A stretch of 28,984 bases of DNA from Mageeibacillus sp. UBA5747 (GCA_002419145.1 DIFN01000090.1:1-28984), one strand, 5' to 3'. Numbered from the stretch's first letter, positions 16,950 to 24,800 are shown. The notes: generated by a model not told the origin, from the letters alone. Made by a program: numbers and translations.

Positions 16950-16979
16950 ATTATATCGGTTTAATGCATGCTTTCACAA
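16950..16979 (-). promoter_or_regulatory. Minus-strand promoter of the ATP-grasp/GT-B unit
   Basis: On the minus strand, TTGTGA (16979-16974) and TATAAT (16955-16950) are separated by 18 bases. The -10 box is a perfect consensus match; the -35 matches four of six. Transcription would start near 16943, leaving a leader of about 29 bases containing the GGAGGG ribosome site. Its -35 box overlaps the -35 of the opposite promoter. Confidence 0.65.
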
Positions 16980-17001
16980 GTACTCAACTCTTTGGTATAA
17001 T
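16973..17001 (+). promoter_or_regulatory. Plus-strand promoter of the 17041-28947 operon
   Basis: TTCACA (16973-16978) and TATAAT (16996-17001) are separated by 17 bases. The -35 matches five of six and the -10 six of six. The expected start near 17008 gives a short leader of about 33 bases to TTG 17041. This is the only well-formed plus-strand promoter I noticed in an intergenic region of this window, and it precedes the first gene of the second operon. Confidence 0.7.
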
Positions 17002-17040
17002 TGCGAATAGCATTTGGCGTATTGAAAGTAGGTAGTCTAT

Positions 17041-18963
17041 TTGGAGACAATCAGAAGATATGTTATTAAATTTATACCGGAATCATCAGGCATTCGCAAA
17101 ATTGTCTACTTCATCTCGGACCTTCTTATAGTTTTTCTCTCTCTTGAATTTGCCTTTATAATTCGCTTTGCTGACGACAAACCTATACCGCCCCATCATC
17201 TGGCCAACGCCGATGCCTACTTACCATTTTTTTTGGTTACGGCCAGCCTGATTTTTTATTTTCTCCAGTTCTACCGCCATCTTTGGCAGTTCGCCAGCGT
17301 TGATCAATACATCAGCATTCTGATTGGCACAACAAGTCAAACGGTGATTGTTGCTGTCATCATGGTTGCCCGCAACGCACGCCTCCCATGGTCGATCTAC
17401 ATCCTCTACTGGCTTATTCTGTCGTTTTTGGTTGCCGGGTACCGGATCCTTTACCGCCAGTACTTCCGCTTCAAACTGCAACAGAAGAAACGCCAGTCCT
17501 ATGATGAAAAGGCCAAGAAAGAAGGTAAGGCCGCCCATACCTATCAGTCCGATGTTAAGCGCGTCCTGGTCTATGGCGCTGGTCAGGCTGGTTTTGAAGT
17601 CATCCGCGACCTGCAGGAGAACTCCCGTGGCAAAATTCCGGTGGTCATTCTTGATGATAATAAAGCCGTCCACAACCATCGAATCCTCGGCATCAAGGTC
17701 TACGGCGGACGCGACAAATTTCAGGAGGCGGTCGAGACTTACCAGGTCGACCTGATCATCATTGCCATCCCAAGCGCCCCTGGCAAAATAGTCAGCCAGA
17801 TCATCGAACTGGCCCAGACCACCGGCCGCGAAATCAAAGTCCTGCCCAATCTTTACGATCTCTATGATTCCAAGGCAACGTTTGCCAAGACCCGCGACAT
17901 CGAAATCTCGGATCTTTTAGGTCGCACAGAATTTGATGTAGACATGAATGCGATCGGTGCCTATCTGCACCAGAAGACCATCCTGGTAACTGGTGGCGGC
18001 GGGTCGATCGGTTCGGAGTTGTGCCGCCAGATTGCCCGGTTCGATCCGCTGAAAATCATCGTCTTTGACATCTATGAAAACAACGCCTATCAACTGGCTA
18101 ATGAGTTGAAATTGGTCCATGGGACCAAGCTGGATCTGACCGTCCTAATCGGTTCCGTGCGTGATGTGAATCGGTTGCAGGAAGTCTTTGACCAAGTCCA
18201 GCCGGAAGTCGTCTTCCATGCGGCAGCTCACAAGCACGTTCCCCTGATGGAGGACAGCCGTGGCGAGGCGATCAAAAATAACATCTTCGGCACCTATAAT
18301 GTAGCCCGAGAAGCAGGTCGGCACCAAGTCGACAAATTTGTCCTGATTTCAACCGACAAAGCTGTAAACCCGACCAATGTCATGGGCGCCTCGAAAAGGA
18401 TCGCCGAGCTGGTGGTTCAGAATATGGCGCTGCAATTCCCCAAGACCCAATATGCGGCGGTCCGGTTTGGCAATGTCCTTGGCAGCAATGGCAGTGTGGT
18501 CCCCTTGTTTCAGAGCCAGATCAAATATCAGCAGAAGGTCACAGTCACCCATCCAGAGATCACCCGTTACTTTATGACCATCCCGGAAGCGGTTAAACTG
18601 GTTATTCAAGCCGGAGCATTGGCCAGAGGTGGTGAGATTTTCGTCCTCGATATGGGCCAGCCAGTCAAAATTGTTGATTTGGCCCGGGAACTAATCCGCT
18701 TAAATGGATTTGAACCGGATGTAGACATCAAGATCGAATTCACAGGTCTCAGGCCAGGAGAAAAAATGTATGAGGAATTGTTTCTCGACAAGGAAAATAT
18801 AGACAAGACCAGCAATGACCACATTTTTGTTTTAAAACCAATAACCAATCTGCAAGTCGTTGAATCTGAAATCCAGTCCTTGCTCAACCTTATCCAGTAC
18901 CCCTGCCCTGAACTCAACCAATTGATCGCCCAGACCATCCTCAGCGAAGCCCATGCTTCATAA
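17041..18963 (+). CDS. Membrane UDP-HexNAc 4,6-dehydratase (CapD/WbpM/PglF-like)
   Basis: A 640-residue protein with four N-terminal membrane spans (about 20-165), a first Rossmann region (RVLVYGAGQAGFEVIRDL, from about 177) and a C-terminal extended short-chain dehydrogenase domain (GGGGSIGSELCRQI, from about 316). STDK lies at 437-440, and the usual YxxxK pair is MGASK (Met-448, Lys-452), as in the large WbpM/PglF-type enzymes. The expected reaction turns UDP-GlcNAc (or UDP-GalNAc) into the 4-keto-6-deoxy sugar at the inner membrane face. The start is TTG 17041: a stop codon lies just upstream in frame and no ATG or GTG is available nearby; an AGGT lies seven bases ahead. No aminotransferase or reductase acting after it is in the window. 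Base composition changes sharply near codon 40. Confidence 0.92.
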   Translation: METIRRYVIKFIPESSGIRKIVYFISDLLIVFLSLEFAFIIRFADDKPIPPHHLANADAYLPFFLVTASLIFYFLQFYRHLWQFASVDQYISILIGTTSQTVIVAVIMVARNARLPWSIYILYWLILSFLVAGYRILYRQYFRFKLQQKKRQSYDEKAKKEGKAAHTYQSDVKRVLVYGAGQAGFEVIRDLQENSRGKIPVVILDDNKAVHNHRILGIKVYGGRDKFQEAVETYQVDLIIIAIPSAPGKIVSQIIELAQTTGREIKVLPNLYDLYDSKATFAKTRDIEISDLLGRTEFDVDMNAIGAYLHQKTILVTGGGGSIGSELCRQIARFDPLKIIVFDIYENNAYQLANELKLVHGTKLDLTVLIGSVRDVNRLQEVFDQVQPEVVFHAAAHKHVPLMEDSRGEAIKNNIFGTYNVAREAGRHQVDKFVLISTDKAVNPTNVMGASKRIAELVVQNMALQFPKTQYAAVRFGNVLGSNGSVVPLFQSQIKYQQKVTVTHPEITRYFMTIPEAVKLVIQAGALARGGEIFVLDMGQPVKIVDLARELIRLNGFEPDVDIKIEFTGLRPGEKMYEELFLDKENIDKTSNDHIFVLKPITNLQVVESEIQSLLNLIQYPCPELNQLIAQTILSEAHAS

Positions 18964-18987
18964 CACACACTCAGAAAGGAAATCTGC

Positions 18988-19725
18988 ATGAAAATCGTTG
19001 GTGTTATTCCAGCTCGTTACAAATCAACCCGCTTTGAAGGTAAACCTTTAGCCATAATCCATAGCAAGCCGATGATCTACTGGGTCTACCAGCAGGTTAA
19101 AAAGGTTGCTAAGCTGGATGAAGTCTATGTCGCGACCGAGGACCAGCGGATTGTGGATGTCTGTGCCCAGTATGATATCGCTTGTGTCCTGACGGCAGAC
19201 ACCCACAAGACCGGCACCGACCGTTTGGGCGAGGTCGCCCGCAAGATCGAAGCCGATTTTTACGTCAACATTCAAGGCGACGAGCCGATGATCGAACCAG
19301 AAACCGTAGAAGCCGTAATCGACAGCATTTTTGCCCACCCTGACTATGAAGTCTTCAATACCATGACACCAATTCGCGATGAAGCTGAGATCACCAGCAA
19401 TTCCTGCGTTAAAGTCGTGGCTAACAAAAATCACGAAGTCATCTATTTTTCGCGTTCACCGATCCCTTATCCGAAAAATGGCCAGAAGATCCAGTACTAT
19501 CGCCACTTGGGCCTTTATGGCTTCAAGCGCAATGCCCTGATGTTTTTCGCCAACACTGAGCGCGGTCCGGTCGAATCAATCGAAGACGTTGAAATGATGC
19601 GCTACCTCGAAAATAATATTAAAATCTACATCACAGAGGTCGACTCGCGCACCATTGCGGTTGACCATCAGGAAGATATCGAAAAAGTGGAACAGGCCAT
19701 GCATCAGGCCCATTGGAAAGGATAA
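18988..19725 (+). CDS. kdsB: KdsB-like 3-deoxy-ulosonate cytidylyltransferase
   Basis: A 245-residue CMP-sugar synthetase very close in layout to KdsB: VIPARYKSTRFEGKP (7-20), VATEDQRI, TGTDRLGEV, NIQGDEP (94-100), the YFSRSPIP segment, RHLGLYGF and an EDIE near the end. KdsB uses CTP to activate Kdo as CMP-Kdo. Here no KdsA or NeuB is present, so the true substrate may be another 3-deoxy-ulosonic acid. It has an AAAGGA ribosome site before ATG 18988, 24 bases after the dehydratase. It heads a sub-cluster with the aldolase and KdsC-like phosphatase that follow. The symbol reflects family only. In a Gram-positive host this would be unusual. Confidence 0.88.
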   Translation: MKIVGVIPARYKSTRFEGKPLAIIHSKPMIYWVYQQVKKVAKLDEVYVATEDQRIVDVCAQYDIACVLTADTHKTGTDRLGEVARKIEADFYVNIQGDEPMIEPETVEAVIDSIFAHPDYEVFNTMTPIRDEAEITSNSCVKVVANKNHEVIYFSRSPIPYPKNGQKIQYYRHLGLYGFKRNALMFFANTERGPVESIEDVEMMRYLENNIKIYITEVDSRTIAVDHQEDIEKVEQAMHQAHWKG

Positions 19726-19733
19726 ACCTAGAT

Positions 19734-21323
19734 ATGAAAAACATTCGTGTACTGGACTGCACCCTCCGGGACGGTGGCTGCGTCAATAATTTTTGCTTCG
19801 GCCAGGCTTATATGGACCGCATCAAGGAAGGCCTGGAAGATTCAGGTGTCGACATCATCGAACTCGGTTATATCGATGGCGCCAAAGGCGCAGATGCTGG
19901 CAGAACCCAGTTCCTCAGCGATGCAGCCCTCCGGGAGAGCTTCCTGAAATACAAAAAGCCTGGTACCAAATATGTCGCCATGATCGACTATGGCAAATTT
20001 GACATCGATCAGCTGTTGCCGCGCGATGAGACAACCCTCGACGGGATTCGTGTCGCCTTCCATAAGAAGGATCGTTTCCAGGCGCTTGAATGGGGCAAGA
20101 AAATCATCGCCAAGGGCTATATGATGTTTGTCCAACCGATGCTGACCTTGCGTTACTCAGATCAGGAGTTGCTGGAATTAATTGATAGGGTAAATACTGA
20201 ATTGCCCCAGGTCGAGGCGTTCTACATCGTTGACAGCTTTGGCGAGATGCGGCTCAATGATCTGACCCGGATTTCATATTTGGTTGATCATAACTTGGCG
20301 CCCCAGATCACCATGGGGTTTCACTCCCACAACAATCTCCAGTTATCTTTTTCTAATGCGGTCAGCCTCTTGAGCCATGAGACCAACCGACCGATGATCA
20401 TCGATTCATCGGTCATGGGTATGGGCAAAGGTGCTGGCAATCTGAATACAGAGCTCTTCACCGACCATCTGAATCTATACCACCAGAAAAATTATGCCAT
20501 CAAACCGCTCCTGATGGTCATTGACGAGGTCCTCAACCAGGTAGCAGTCGACTACCGTTGGGGCTATTCGGTCGACCACTATCTCTCGGCGGTGCACAGT
20601 TGCACCCCTAGCTACGCTGAATATTTCTTCAACAAGCATATGCTGACGATTGACCGCCTCGATACTCTGCTGGGCATGATTGAGGATCACAAAAAAATCT
20701 CCTTTGACAAAGACTATGCTGAGCAGCTCTATCTAAATTTCAACCGCGTCCCTTTTGACGATGCGGTCAATCTGGAAAACCTGAAAGGACAGATTGACGG
20801 CAAAAAGGTGGTTCTGATTGCCTCTGGCCATAGCATTCTCGCAGCCGAGAAACGCCTGAATGAACTGGTCCAGCAGCCGGACGTCTTCTCGATTGCCGTC
20901 AACCACTGCAGCCTGATCCCGACGGATTTCATCTTTGCCAACCGGGAAAATATTTATGACGATGCGGCTGAAAAATGCCTGCCTACACTGTATCTGTCAA
21001 GCATCAATACGGAGCAAACGGGTCGCAACCTGATTTTTGATTATGCTAAATGGACCGAGATCAATGGCAAGAAATCAGACTCTGCTTTTTTCGTCATCAC
21101 CAACATCCTGCAGTCCATCGGTGTCAAAGATATCCTGCTGGCCGGTTTTGATGGCTTTGATCTTGATCTGACCAAGACCTATTATGACATGAAATTGGCT
21201 CGCCCCAAGACCAAGGAACAGGTCGAACAGAAAAACCGGGATACGATTGATTTCCTCCAATCTAAGGCCGGGAGCATGACTTTTCAGTTCTTGACGCCGT
21301 CCAAATACCAGGAAGGCCTATGA
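19734..21323 (+). CDS. DRE-TIM pyruvate-type aldolase fused to a C-terminal Rossmann-like domain
   Basis: A 529-residue two-domain protein. The N-terminal part (1 to about 290) is an HMG-CoA-lyase-like/4-hydroxy-2-oxovalerate aldolase domain (PF00682): DCTLRDGG at 8-15 with Arg-12 and Asp-13, the metal-binding HSH at 197-199 and a glycine-rich GMGKGAGN motif. Such enzymes make or break C-C bonds between pyruvate-like enolates and aldehydes. From about 355, KKVVLIASGHS, FSIAVNHCSLI, FIFANRENIYD and DILLAGFDGFD describe a separate nucleotide-binding-like fold, reminiscent of DUF115 and GT42 sialyltransferase cores. I chose ATG 19734 over an in-frame TTG at 19713 that lies inside the preceding gene. 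Its place between a cytidylyltransferase and a KdsC-like phosphatase suggests synthesis of a 3-deoxy-ulosonic acid phosphate. The C-domain role is unknown. Confidence 0.85.
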   Translation: MKNIRVLDCTLRDGGCVNNFCFGQAYMDRIKEGLEDSGVDIIELGYIDGAKGADAGRTQFLSDAALRESFLKYKKPGTKYVAMIDYGKFDIDQLLPRDETTLDGIRVAFHKKDRFQALEWGKKIIAKGYMMFVQPMLTLRYSDQELLELIDRVNTELPQVEAFYIVDSFGEMRLNDLTRISYLVDHNLAPQITMGFHSHNNLQLSFSNAVSLLSHETNRPMIIDSSVMGMGKGAGNLNTELFTDHLNLYHQKNYAIKPLLMVIDEVLNQVAVDYRWGYSVDHYLSAVHSCTPSYAEYFFNKHMLTIDRLDTLLGMIEDHKKISFDKDYAEQLYLNFNRVPFDDAVNLENLKGQIDGKKVVLIASGHSILAAEKRLNELVQQPDVFSIAVNHCSLIPTDFIFANRENIYDDAAEKCLPTLYLSSINTEQTGRNLIFDYAKWTEINGKKSDSAFFVITNILQSIGVKDILLAGFDGFDLDLTKTYYDMKLARPKTKEQVEQKNRDTIDFLQSKAGSMTFQFLTPSKYQEGL

Positions 21324-21805
21324 TCAAGCTAATTGTCTGTGACGTCGATGGTACCCTAACCGACGGCAAGATCTACATGTCGGCCACTGGCGAGATGATG
21401 AAGGCGTTTAACATCAAAGACGGTCTGGCTTTGGCCAGGCTGTCCCACCATGGGATCACACCGGTCATTCTGACGGGTCGTGTATCTGAGATCACCCTGC
21501 GCCGCTGCGAAGAACTCAAGATTACGGAGATCCACCAAGGGGTCGAAAACAAAGCGACACGCCTTCAGGAGATCGCAGCGAAATTCACCTGCCAGCTGTC
21601 GGAAATCGCTTTTCTAGGTGATGACATCAATGACTTGGAATGTTTGAAGCTATGTGGCGTTTCAGCCTGCCCGGCCGATGCGGTCAAGCCCGTGCGCGAA
21701 GCCTGCACCTATGTCAGCTCTTTGCGCGGCGGTGATGGCGCCGCCCGTGATATCATCGAATGGCTGATCGAAAAGCAGCTGATCCCGGCGGAGATCCTGG
21801 CATGA
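21320..21805 (+). CDS. KdsC-like HAD phosphatase
   Basis: A 161-residue HAD-family enzyme of the short KdsC type. Asp-8 and Asp-10 lie in CDVDGTLTDG (nucleophile and acid/base), the FNIKDGLALA segment follows, then ILTGR, and GDDINDLE (100-107) supplies the metal-binding acids. The tail SLRGGDGAARDII matches the KdsC C-terminal loop that reaches into the neighbouring subunit's active site. KdsC removes the phosphate from Kdo-8-phosphate; related enzymes act on nonulosonate-9-phosphates. Here it would dephosphorylate the product of the upstream aldolase before CMP activation. Both junctions are ATGA overlaps, so it is co-translated with aldolase and downstream transferase. It has no cap domain, as usual. 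Confidence 0.88.
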   Translation: MIKLIVCDVDGTLTDGKIYMSATGEMMKAFNIKDGLALARLSHHGITPVILTGRVSEITLRRCEELKITEIHQGVENKATRLQEIAAKFTCQLSEIAFLGDDINDLECLKLCGVSACPADAVKPVREACTYVSSLRGGDGAARDIIEWLIEKQLIPAEILA

Positions 21806-22941
21806 AAGTCATCTTTTTAACCAAGACTGGTTTTGTCCGACAGCATCTCCAGGACATGTACATTGAAGCCGTGCGCGGCCTGTTTGAGGTCGAGCTCTGG
21901 GACTTGAGTGCCATCTACAAGCGCAATGATGACCTGCCCAACCGCCTTGAGTCCGACAAAATCCTACATTCCTTCGCCGAATTCGACCTAGCCCTGGCAG
22001 CAATCCAGGGCCAGGCTCTGATCGTCACCAACATCATGTTCTATTCGCTGAAGCGGATTTACCCCTTCATCAAAAAGCACCACCTGGAAGTTGCGGCGAT
22101 TTTCAAGGAAGGCCTGTTTTCCTACCTCAACGAGAACAGCTGGCATAATCTTAACCCCAGAAATGGCGGCCTCGTCGATGTGCTCAAAATCCTGGTCAAA
22201 CGCCTGGCTTGGATCCGCATTCCATATAACCGTCTGGTCAATGGCCCGGCCCGCTACGACTATCTGTTTGCGACCAATAATTTCTATCCCGAATACACGA
22301 AACAGTTTATAAAGATCCATTACGTCAAATACGACGAATACCTGGTGTACCGCGGAGTGACTGCTCCGATCGAAGGCCCCTATGCGCTGTTTCTCGACTC
22401 TGCAGCAACGACCCATCCGACTTACAAATACACCAGCCGACGCAGCCTGGATGGTGAGCGCTACATCCGCCTGCTGAATGAGTTCTTTGATTTTCTCGAG
22501 GCTCAGAGCGGCCTTAAGGTCGTCATTGCAGCTCATCCCAAGGCAGGATATACTGCGGAAACCTTCCAAGGCCGGCCGATCCTCCTCGGCCAGACTCCAG
22601 CCCTGATCGAGAACTGTTCATTCGCCTTTGGCCATTTCACAACCGCCTTTATCAATGCGATCCTGGCTCGTAAGCCGGTCGGCTTCCTCTATTACAAGGA
22701 AATGCTGCAATGCGGGCAAAAATTTATCACGATCGGTGGCATGGAGCTGGGCAAGCTTTTGAAAGCCCCGGTAATCGACTTGGAAAAGCTCAAGCCTTTT
22801 CCGATTGTGGTCAACTCGCCCGCTTACGACCAATTCATCGCTACCTTTGTCCTCGATTCCCAGCATCCGGACCTCACAACGGAGGAGATTTTCCTTGATT
22901 TCCTGAAAACGTATGCAGCGAAGGGCCAAGCATCGGCATGA
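21802..22941 (+). CDS. Putative GT-B glycosyltransferase with His-Pro motif (candidate ulosonate transferase)
   Basis: A 379-residue protein I cannot assign firmly. The start MKVIFLTKTGFVRQHL is a Rossmann-like first strand. Near 240-250 is VVIAAHPKAG (His-Pro), and near 275-285 is FAFGHFTTAFINAIL with a Thr pair. H-P followed by a Ser/Thr pair characterises CMP-sugar-using GT-B enzymes such as polysialyltransferases and Kdo transferases, and also some capsule transferases. Coming directly after the cytidylyltransferase-aldolase-phosphatase set with an ATGA overlap, it is the best candidate to use the activated ulosonic acid; this is inference. A longer reading from 21760 would overlap the phosphatase gene, so ATG 21802 is preferred. 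No membrane span is seen. Confidence 0.65.
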   Translation: MKVIFLTKTGFVRQHLQDMYIEAVRGLFEVELWDLSAIYKRNDDLPNRLESDKILHSFAEFDLALAAIQGQALIVTNIMFYSLKRIYPFIKKHHLEVAAIFKEGLFSYLNENSWHNLNPRNGGLVDVLKILVKRLAWIRIPYNRLVNGPARYDYLFATNNFYPEYTKQFIKIHYVKYDEYLVYRGVTAPIEGPYALFLDSAATTHPTYKYTSRRSLDGERYIRLLNEFFDFLEAQSGLKVVIAAHPKAGYTAETFQGRPILLGQTPALIENCSFAFGHFTTAFINAILARKPVGFLYYKEMLQCGQKFITIGGMELGKLLKAPVIDLEKLKPFPIVVNSPAYDQFIATFVLDSQHPDLTTEEIFLDFLKTYAAKGQASA

Positions 22942-24152
22942 AGCGGGTCTACTTTTTCATCGGAACGTTGTCAAAAGGTGGTGCGGAGCGCACGGTTTCG
23001 ACCCTGAGCCAGCATTTGTCGTCCGACATCAAAATCAAGATCTTGCTTTTTGGTACCGCAACCCGGATTGATTATTCGGTGCGCGGTGAATTAATCTATC
23101 TCGATGAGACTCGGCACAACACCCCTTTCAACAAGTTTCTGACCATTCTCAGCCGGGCGAGGAGAATCCATCAGCTCAAGCAGCAAGATCCGGATGCCGT
23201 TTACATCAGCTTCCTTGAGTATCCCAATCTGCTCAACGCCCTATCCTGGCGCAAGGCACGAACGATTCTGTCTGTGCGCAACCATATGTCGGCCAAACAT
23301 CAGAAAGGTCTGAAGGCTCTGTTCTGGAAAATGCTGATCCGTCTGACTTACCATCGGGCGGAGCAGATCCTCGCTGTTTCGGAGGATATCCGCCAAGATC
23401 TGATCACACAGTTCAAAATCCCGCCGGAGAAGATCCGGGTCCTCTACAATGCCTATGATCTCCAGCATCTTGCTATTCAGGCTGCACAAGATCTGGAACC
23501 TGAATACCAAGCCATTTTTGAGAGACCGACCCTTATTACAATGGGCCGGATGAACACCCAGAAAGGGCAGTGGCACTTGATACGGGCATTCCCGATGATC
23601 AAAGCTCACGTGCCAGACGCCCAACTGGTAATCCTAGGTGAGGGGCAGCTACTTGGAGAACTCATAACACTGGCCAGGATGACAGGTTACGCTGACTCGA
23701 TCCATTTTCCGGGTTTCCAGAAAAATCCTCATCACTTGATCGCCCGGGCCACGCTCTTTGTTCTGCCCTCACATCACGAAGGATTCCCTAATGCCCTGGC
23801 GGAGGCCATGGCCTGCGGTGTGCCAGTGATCGCCAGCGACTGTCACTCCGGACCGCGCGAGATTCTGGCCCCAGCCGAAAAGGAACAGACAGAGATTCCC
23901 TATGGTGTACAATCAGGTCGCTTTGGCTTATTATATCCGGTAGATTATTCGAACCATTTGACGTTGCAAGCCCCCCTGACAGCATCTGAGACCCAATTGG
24001 CTGACCTTTCGATCCAGTTGCTGAACGATCCGAATAGCCGAAAAACGTATGCCGATCTAGCCAGGCAACGAATGAAAGATTTCGGCCTGGACTCCGTCAT
24101 CCGGCAATGGGAACGCATCATCGAGGGCGATAAAACACGTGCGAAACTTTAA
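22938..24152 (+). CDS. GT4 glycosyltransferase (PglH/PglJ-like)
   Basis: A 404-residue GT4 enzyme. The opening YFFIGTLSKGGAERTVSTL is the classic glycine-rich loop of the acceptor domain. VLYNAYDLQHL closes the first domain, GRMNTQKGQWHLIRAF opens the donor domain, and HEGFPNALAEAMACG carries the E-x7-E pair (Glu-281, Glu-289). This order resembles GalNAc-type transferases of lipid-linked oligosaccharide loci such as PglH or PglJ. It is retaining by family and acts in the cytoplasm. The ATG overlaps the previous stop (ATGA). The gene precedes the initiating phosphoglycosyltransferase, suggesting it may add an early sugar of the repeating unit. The donor is not known. Confidence 0.9.
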   Translation: MKRVYFFIGTLSKGGAERTVSTLSQHLSSDIKIKILLFGTATRIDYSVRGELIYLDETRHNTPFNKFLTILSRARRIHQLKQQDPDAVYISFLEYPNLLNALSWRKARTILSVRNHMSAKHQKGLKALFWKMLIRLTYHRAEQILAVSEDIRQDLITQFKIPPEKIRVLYNAYDLQHLAIQAAQDLEPEYQAIFERPTLITMGRMNTQKGQWHLIRAFPMIKAHVPDAQLVILGEGQLLGELITLARMTGYADSIHFPGFQKNPHHLIARATLFVLPSHHEGFPNALAEAMACGVPVIASDCHSGPREILAPAEKEQTEIPYGVQSGRFGLLYPVDYSNHLTLQAPLTASETQLADLSIQLLNDPNSRKTYADLARQRMKDFGLDSVIRQWERIIEGDKTRAKL

Positions 24153-24172
24153 ACATGAAAGCAGGGGAGAAG

Positions 24173-24772
24173 ATGAGCTATCTTTCAATCAAACGAATTC
24201 TGGATGTCCTATTTTCTCTGCTCTTGTTGATCTTGCTTTTGCCGCTCCTGATCCTGGTTGCCCTCCTGATCAAACTAGGCTCCAAAGGCCCGGTCCTGTT
24301 CAAGCAAGACCGGATCGGTTATCGGGCTCAGCCCTTCCAGATGCTAAAATTTCGTTCGATGGTCCAAGGTGCAGCCCAGATGGGGACAGGCCAGTACTCC
24401 TTCAAGGGCGACCCCCGAGTGACCCGGATCGGTCATATCATCCGCATGACCAGCATCGATGAATTGCCACAGCTGATCAATATCCTGAAAGGCGACATGT
24501 CATTTATTGGACCGCGACCAACTTTGCTCTTCCATCCCTATCCGATTGAGCAATTTCCAGAATACGCCCTGCGCCGGTTTTCGGTCCGCCCAGGCATCAC
24601 CGGTTGGGCCCAGGTCCATGGCCGCAAGGAACTGCCTTGGGAGAAACGCTTTGAATATGACCTCGAATACGTCGATCGCTGCTCCCTGGCGCTCGATTTC
24701 AAGATCTTCCTCAAGACTTTTGGCAAGCTGGTTTCCTTTTCGGATAACGTCAATACCGGCAAAACTGCCTGA
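24173..24772 (+). CDS. PglC-type initiating phosphoglycosyltransferase
   Basis: A 199-residue monotopic phosphoglycosyltransferase. It has the N-terminal reentrant hydrophobic helix (KRILDVLFSLLLLILLLPLL), LKFRSM, the catalytic Asp-Glu pair in SIDELPQL, GDMSFIGPRP and RPGITGWAQVHGR. It transfers a sugar-1-phosphate from UDP-sugar to undecaprenyl phosphate, the first membrane step of glycan assembly. The size equals the short PglC/WecP-like type without extra membrane spans. ATG 24173 is preferred because AGGGGAG (24163-24169) precedes it; an in-frame ATG at 24155 has no such site. The likely donor is the 4-keto-6-deoxy-derived amino sugar made by the dehydratase at 17041, though the missing aminotransferase leaves this open. 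Confidence 0.92.
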   Translation: MSYLSIKRILDVLFSLLLLILLLPLLILVALLIKLGSKGPVLFKQDRIGYRAQPFQMLKFRSMVQGAAQMGTGQYSFKGDPRVTRIGHIIRMTSIDELPQLINILKGDMSFIGPRPTLLFHPYPIEQFPEYALRRFSVRPGITGWAQVHGRKELPWEKRFEYDLEYVDRCSLALDFKIFLKTFGKLVSFSDNVNTGKTA

Positions 24773-24785
24773 AACACTGAAAAAC

Positions 24786-24795
24786 AGGGAGGAGG
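24786..24795 (+). promoter_or_regulatory. Strong ribosome-binding site fixing the start at 24801
   Basis: AGGGAGGAGG lies five bases ahead of ATG 24801. It rules out the much longer in-frame reading from 24507, whose first part would overlap the phosphoglycosyltransferase gene. Confidence 0.8.
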
Positions 24796-24800
24796 CCCCC

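Noticed and set aside
17221..17679. Minus-strand open frame inside the dehydratase gene
   Set aside because: It mirrors a conserved membrane and Rossmann coding region and has no independent support.
18988..21805. Standard sialic (nonulosonic) acid cassette
   Set aside because: No NeuB-type synthase or NeuC epimerase is present, the cytidylyltransferase resembles KdsB more than NeuA, and the carbon-carbon enzyme is DRE-TIM.
24507..24800. N-terminal extension of the HpcH/HpaI-like protein
   Set aside because: It overlaps the phosphoglycosyltransferase gene in another frame, has low-complexity content and is contradicted by the strong ribosome site before 24801.
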